59,947 bases of DNA, taken from positions 1-59,947 of the forward strand of contig CANQGO010000011.1 of assembly GCA_947623225.1 (NCBI GenBank), read 5' to 3'. The translations under genes and the position numbers were made by a program. The notes under the pieces were generated by a model. It had not been told where the DNA came from and ran no database searches. It worked only from the letters and a program-made list of their open reading frames with translations. The stretch is from an uncultured Clostridia bacterium. Lineage in GTDB: Bacteria > Bacillota > Clostridia > Christensenellales > CAG-314. Every line of letters begins with the position of its first letter. Position 1 is the first letter of the stretch. Below, in pieces: positions 56,322-59,947 of this stretch.

Positions 56322-59252
56322 ATGAAAAAACGTCGTTTATCTTTGTTGCTATCGATGTTGATCGTATTCGCGCTTGCCGTGAGTCTTGTAGCATGCAGTG
56401 ACGCTTGCAAGGACGGCAATCACACTTGGGACGAAGGCACAGTGACTACGCCTGCCACCTGTACCAAGGAGGGCGTCAAGACATTCGTGTGCACTTCCTG
56501 CGCTCAGACCAAGACAGAGTCTTTGCCTATGATAGCGCACCAACTCAAGACTTTTGCCGAGAAGCCTGCCACCGAGATGGAGGACGGATATCTGGCGTAC
56601 TACAAATGTACCGCTTGCAATAAGTTGTTTGCAGACGCAGAGGGAAAACATGAGATAGCCAAGCCTACTGTCATACCTGCGTTGGGCAGTCATGACGCTC
56701 CTTTCGCCGACAGTGCATTCAACTCATTCATCATAAGCGGCTCAGTACTTAAACCGGTGGCTCTTGTCACCACAGAGACGCTTGCCGACGGTTCGACTGA
56801 TACATACAAGGCGACATTGTGGACTTTACAACGGGTCACGCCTGTCATAGTGGAATTGACATACAAAACGGACAACGGTGCGCTTACTTTTTACCGCGAC
56901 GGTGAGCAAGTAGGCAACGCAAGCATAGACGGCAGACAGTTGTCTGTGGATATTACGGTGACGGAAGGAGACATGACTGTGGATACTACCGTATATAAGC
57001 TGTCTGTTCGCCTTCCCGAACGCGCCGAGCAGATAGTCTGGATCCCTGCCGATACCGATCTCGAACTTGCCGCTCAGCAGATAATAAACAGTGACTACTA
57101 CGATCCCGATTGGGAAGTGACATTCGACGGGAATGTCGTAGACATGCAGGATTTCTCTGGATTGACCATGCCGGATCATGATTGCGAATTGAGAGCCACT
57201 CTTCCAGGTCAGCATGTATGCGATCATGTATGCCCCGATTGCAACAAGTGTATGGATCCCACCTGCACAGATCCAGCCTGCTCGGACAAGTGCGAAGGAC
57301 ATCCTGTGACGCATACGTGTGAAAGTCAATGCCCCGATTGCGGCAAGTGCCAGGATCCCGATTGCGACGACCCCGTTTGCAAAGATAAGTGCACTTGCAC
57401 GACAGAAGAACACACCTGCACAAGTCAATGTGAAGAGTGCCATCTGTGCACCGACGCCGATTGCACAGATCCCGCTTGCCAACCCAAGTGTCAAGGTCAC
57501 ACCGCACCGCCGGACGAAGGCGGCGATCAACCGACGGAGACTGCTACACTCACCATCGAGTATACAGATTTTAATGTTATTGATGATAGTCAAGGTTCCG
57601 CCTATGATAAGTACGCCGGTGTACATACTATAGATGGCATTGCCGTGACAGTGAAAGATGTCATACCCGAAACAAAATTGAGGACGATCCAATTCAGCAA
57701 GAAGGATAACGCAAAATCGAGACTCGGCACTCTCTCACTAAGCGGCAAATATAGCAAGCTGTATATCAGGATGGATTGCAGTAAAGCCTATTCCGACTCA
57801 ACATTACTGACTGTGAGCGTCGGTGGAGTGGAAGTTGACTCTTCCGCATATTCGATAACACACAAGGACAAATCTAATGTCGATCCCTCTACTCAATGCG
57901 AGATCACCATGACGGTCACTCTCGATATGACGGTATCTCAATTGATAGAGATCAAAAATAACAGTAGTGCGACATTCTACTGCTACGAGATCACCTTCTA
58001 CACAGGCGAGGGAAGCGAGGGCGGAGATACTCCCGTTCAGCACAAGTGCGGACATGTGTGCCCTCAGTGCGGCGGTTGCTTGGATAGCCTTTGCACAGAT
58101 CCCGCTTGTGCGAATAAGTGCGAAGGACATTCTGTGACGCCGGTAGACCCTTCTGCAGACAAGGGGACGGAAAAGAACCCGTACACTGTGGCAGAATTGT
58201 TTCAGATAGGCACTGCCATGTCCGGCAACTACAGTGCAGAGCAAGTTTATGTCATAGGCTATATAGTCGACGCCGTTACCAAGAGTACAAGCACAGGCGC
58301 ATATATGTTCCATATCTCCGACACCGTGGGAGGAACAGCGCAGGTTTGTGTATGGTATGCTGAAAGCGACGAGGTACCGTATACCAATGACCGTGTGACA
58401 GTGTATGGCTATATACAGAAGTATAGTAAGGGTAGTACCGTTACGATCGAGACAAGCGTCAGCGAGGACGGAGTATCCTCAGAGCATATCATCACGAATA
58501 TCACACGAGGAACCTCTCAGATAACCGCTCAGGATGGCAGCGGCACGCATATCCAACTCGATTCGGAGCGCGGGCAAAACGGTTCGCAATTCACCTTCAG
58601 AGTCACCGTGGATGAAGGATATACCCTTTCGTCCGTCAAGGTGAACGGAGTAGAAGTTTCGCCGTCCGGTAATATATATACCGCTATGGTACAGGGACCC
58701 ACTACGGTGCAGGCTACGGCGATCAAAGTGGATTCCGAAGACGCATTCACCGTCGAAGTGGATTTTACCAAGAATTTCAGCACGTATGCGGCAGACTGGG
58801 GCGATAGTTATACGAACAAAACCCTTTCTGCTACTACATTGGGCGTTACCAACGTTGATTTCACGGTGACGATGCGCGCATCGGACCAAACGAAATCCGC
58901 CAATACGGCATTGCATGGCAAACCGGTCGTGGCGTCCAAAAAGACAATAGAACATGTAACCATTTCGATGAATGACGGACATATAATCAATTCATTTACG
59001 CTTAATTTCTCGAGTACTAAGTCATTCGTCACATTGACTCTTCAATATAAAGTGGCAGGCGGAGATTGGACGGATGTACCCGGTTGTGGCTTCAGAGGAC
59101 TGAGTAAGGAGGAAAATATCAATAATTACACGGATCTGTCTGCTGCAAATCTTCCGGACGGAGTGCAGGAAATACGACTTGAATTTCAAGGAAATAATGA
59201 TAAAAACAATCAGCAGATCTGCCTATTGGGATTTGTAATGGAAGTTCAATAA
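56322..59252 (+). CDS. Large lipoprotein with Cys-rich repeats and an OB-like domain
   Basis: 976 residues. Signal peptide with lipobox (VSLVAC, Cys near 27). One or two ATCTKEGVKTF-type units as in the 39521 lipoprotein, then residues about 300-395 and again 575-610 with a distinct Cys-rich repeat CPDCNKCMDPTCTDPAC. Near 625-720 an OB-like domain (YTVAELFQIGTAMSG, VYVIGYIVDAV, VTVYGYIQKYSKG) resembling those in nucleic-acid or carbohydrate-binding surface proteins; the end is beta-sandwich. AAAGGAG lies about 8 nt before the ATG. Probably a paralogue of the 39521 protein with a different Cys array. Confidence 0.78.
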   Translation: MKKRRLSLLLSMLIVFALAVSLVACSDACKDGNHTWDEGTVTTPATCTKEGVKTFVCTSCAQTKTESLPMIAHQLKTFAEKPATEMEDGYLAYYKCTACNKLFADAEGKHEIAKPTVIPALGSHDAPFADSAFNSFIISGSVLKPVALVTTETLADGSTDTYKATLWTLQRVTPVIVELTYKTDNGALTFYRDGEQVGNASIDGRQLSVDITVTEGDMTVDTTVYKLSVRLPERAEQIVWIPADTDLELAAQQIINSDYYDPDWEVTFDGNVVDMQDFSGLTMPDHDCELRATLPGQHVCDHVCPDCNKCMDPTCTDPACSDKCEGHPVTHTCESQCPDCGKCQDPDCDDPVCKDKCTCTTEEHTCTSQCEECHLCTDADCTDPACQPKCQGHTAPPDEGGDQPTETATLTIEYTDFNVIDDSQGSAYDKYAGVHTIDGIAVTVKDVIPETKLRTIQFSKKDNAKSRLGTLSLSGKYSKLYIRMDCSKAYSDSTLLTVSVGGVEVDSSAYSITHKDKSNVDPSTQCEITMTVTLDMTVSQLIEIKNNSSATFYCYEITFYTGEGSEGGDTPVQHKCGHVCPQCGGCLDSLCTDPACANKCEGHSVTPVDPSADKGTEKNPYTVAELFQIGTAMSGNYSAEQVYVIGYIVDAVTKSTSTGAYMFHISDTVGGTAQVCVWYAESDEVPYTNDRVTVYGYIQKYSKGSTVTIETSVSEDGVSSEHIITNITRGTSQITAQDGSGTHIQLDSERGQNGSQFTFRVTVDEGYTLSSVKVNGVEVSPSGNIYTAMVQGPTTVQATAIKVDSEDAFTVEVDFTKNFSTYAADWGDSYTNKTLSATTLGVTNVDFTVTMRASDQTKSANTALHGKPVVASKKTIEHVTISMNDGHIINSFTLNFSSTKSFVTLTLQYKVAGGDWTDVPGCGFRGLSKEENINNYTDLSAANLPDGVQEIRLEFQGNNDKNNQQICLLGFVMEVQ

Positions 59253-59268
59253 AAACTTTATATATGAT

Positions 59269-59297
59269 AAGGGACGCTTGACGGCGTCCCTTTTCAT
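59269..59297 (+). terminator. Intrinsic terminator
   Basis: AGGGACGC/GCGTCCCT stem with TTTTC. Confidence 0.85.
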
Positions 59298-59332
59298 TAC
59301 ATACAAGTGCGGGCTGGGTGGATAGTGCAAAA

Positions 59333-59366
59333 TACCGCCGATATTCTTGCGAACATCGGCGGTTGG
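59333..59366 (-). terminator. Terminator of the XRE regulator gene
   Basis: 9-bp ACCGCCGAT/ATCGGCGGT stem; on the minus strand ATTTTGC follows. Confidence 0.65.
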
Positions 59367-59387
59367 TTTATAGTGGCAGTGGCGCAA

Positions 59388-59609
59388 TTATCTTTTTGCG
59401 GGATATGGTTTTGTTTCGTCTGTAATGCCTAATATATAGTCTACGCTGGTATGGTATATTCGCGCCAGTTTTATCAATATGGCAGTCGGAATGTCATTTT
59501 CGCCGGTCTCGTATTTCGAATACCCCGTCTGTGACATTCCGAGCATTTTTGCAAGTTGTGTTTGGTTTATGTCCATATCTTCGCGTAAATCACGCAATCG
59601 TTGATACAT
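59388..59609 (-). CDS. XRE family helix-turn-helix repressor
   Basis: 73 residues, essentially one HTH_3 domain: RLRDLREDMDINQTQLAKMLGMSQTGYSKYETGENDIPTAILIKLARIYHTSVDYILG follows the SinR/Cro type pattern, with the recognition helix at SQTGYSKYETG. GGAGGG lies 9 nt before the ATG at 59609; a longer frame to 59642 starts upstream of that site and is rejected. The divergent gene at 59829 and two CTGNNNCAG sites between them suggest autoregulation plus control of that gene. Confidence 0.9.
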   Translation of the reverse strand: MYQRLRDLREDMDINQTQLAKMLGMSQTGYSKYETGENDIPTAILIKLARIYHTSVDYILGITDETKPYPAKR

Positions 59610-59640
59610 GCCTGTCCCTCCGTGCAAAAAAACATAGAAC

Positions 59641-59646
59641 ATTATA
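59641..59646 (-). promoter_or_regulatory. -10 box of the XRE gene
   Basis: Minus strand TATAAT (59646-59641); no clear -35, but an operator-like site overlaps the spacer region. Confidence 0.55.
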
Positions 59647-59653
59647 AATTAAT

Positions 59654-59690
59654 CTGTTTCAGAGTATTGACTTTTAACCTGAAACAGGTT
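59654..59690. promoter_or_regulatory. Two CTGNNNCAG operator-like palindromes
   Basis: CTGTTTCAG (59654-59662) and CTGAAACAG (59679-59687), the second inside a perfect 15-bp palindrome AACCTGAAACAGGTT (59676-59690). Centres are 25 bp apart, one next to each divergent -10. Confidence 0.75.
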
Positions 59691-59695
59691 ATAAT
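59667..59695 (+). promoter_or_regulatory. Sigma-A promoter of the 59829 gene
   Basis: TTGACT (59667-59672), 17-bp spacer, TATAAT (59690-59695). The 15-bp palindrome fills its spacer, so a bound repressor would block RNA polymerase. Confidence 0.82.
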
Positions 59696-59828
59696 GTCTC
59701 TAAACAATCTTTGGCGAAGGACTTTGTGTGAGGAATACGCAAATTTTGAAGTTCGGATCACAAAATAACGATACGATAAACCAATACGAGAATATATATA
59801 CGACTAACTTGTAAAGAGAGGTACTCAA

Positions 59829-59947
59829 GTGAAGCGGCTCGCATACATAATGGTAGCGATCAGTGTAGTGTTGCTGATCGGCGGGATAGTATTGACTGCG
59901 GTGATGCTAACGGACGACGAGAGTGTGAAGGAAGTCAGCCTGGAGAG
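59829..59947 (+). CDS. Start of a membrane-anchored protein (partial)
   Basis: GTG at 59829 with GAGAGG upstream; 39 residues before the window ends. MKRLAYIMVAISVVLLIGG and the following hydrophobics form a signal anchor or lipoprotein-like N terminus, then an acidic start of the mature part (TDDESVKEV). The gene is controlled from the operator-bearing promoter at 59667. Its identity cannot be read from this fragment. Confidence 0.6.
   Translation, partial: MKRLAYIMVAISVVLLIGGIVLTAVMLTDDESVKEVSLE

Noticed and set aside
59694-59768. A 24-codon frame in the leader of the 59829 gene
   Set aside because: Its ATG is inside the -10 box, so it is not transcribed from that promoter, and it has no ribosome site.

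Overview
The window is a chromosomal segment of a spore-forming Bacillota, most likely an uncultured clostridial (gut Christensenellales-like) bacterium; the rank below class is inference. The evidence is a dense set of endospore genes (yabP, yabQ, spoIIR, sleB-ypeB, spoIIQ, spoIIGA-sigE, a DUF3794-LysM spore protein), Firmicutes-type regulation (CIRCE, a T-box, a large SRP RNA with an Alu domain, consensus TTGACA-17-TATAAT promoters, AGGAGG ribosome sites) and heavy use of the ATA isoleucine codon. No rRNA, tRNA, CRISPR array, insertion sequence or phage module was seen.

Layout. 1-5.9 kb: the end of cysS, yabP-yabQ-divIC, a lipid acyltransferase, an acidic zinc-ribbon protein, veg, a DUF3794-LysM protein and ispE. 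5.9-16 kb: a sporulation block with spoIIR, the germination pair sleB-ypeB behind a consensus sigma-G promoter, spoIIQ behind a sigma-F-like promoter and spoIIGA-sigE. It is interrupted at 11.99-14.11 kb by a two-gene cassette, a YokD-like aminoglycoside acetyltransferase plus a MATE efflux pump, whose codon use differs from its neighbours and which looks acquired. 15.9-20.2 kb: a NYN/OST-HTH protein (minus strand), the SRP RNA gene (minus strand), a DUF896 protein and a membrane protein-LemA pair.

20.2-26.9 kb: a T-box-controlled, eukaryote-like ileS, a transglutaminase-like protein, an rRNA methyltransferase, an RluA pseudouridine synthase and a YtaF/MntP-like protein. 27-39.4 kb: a surface protein, a NagA homologue lacking its metal ligands, an RlmI-type methyltransferase, a cysteine desulfurase divergent from DUF3343, the operon nth-gltD-like-obgE-yhbY-yfcE, an IscU-like/GGGtGRT pair, and a protein made of nine 16-residue repeats. 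39.5-45.9 kb: a large Cys-rich lipoprotein behind tandem Spo0A-box-like sites, a tyrosine phosphatase with uridine kinase, and a TGS-type nucleoside kinase with a structured leader. 46-56 kb: hrcA-grpE-dnaK-dnaJ under CIRCE, padR-prmA-mtaB-HIT, rpsU and recX. 56-60 kb: a second Cys-rich lipoprotein, and an XRE repressor with two matched operators controlling a gene cut by the window end.

The most notable patterns are three genes (ispE, spoIIGA, recX) whose start codon lies exactly 6 nt after a good -10 box with no ribosome site, which suggests leaderless transcripts; the foreign resistance cassette inside the sporulation block; the NagA pseudoenzyme; tandem 0A-like boxes in front of a surface lipoprotein; and several ribosome sites buried in hairpins. 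All assignments come from reading the sequence and knowledge of the families; no database search was run.
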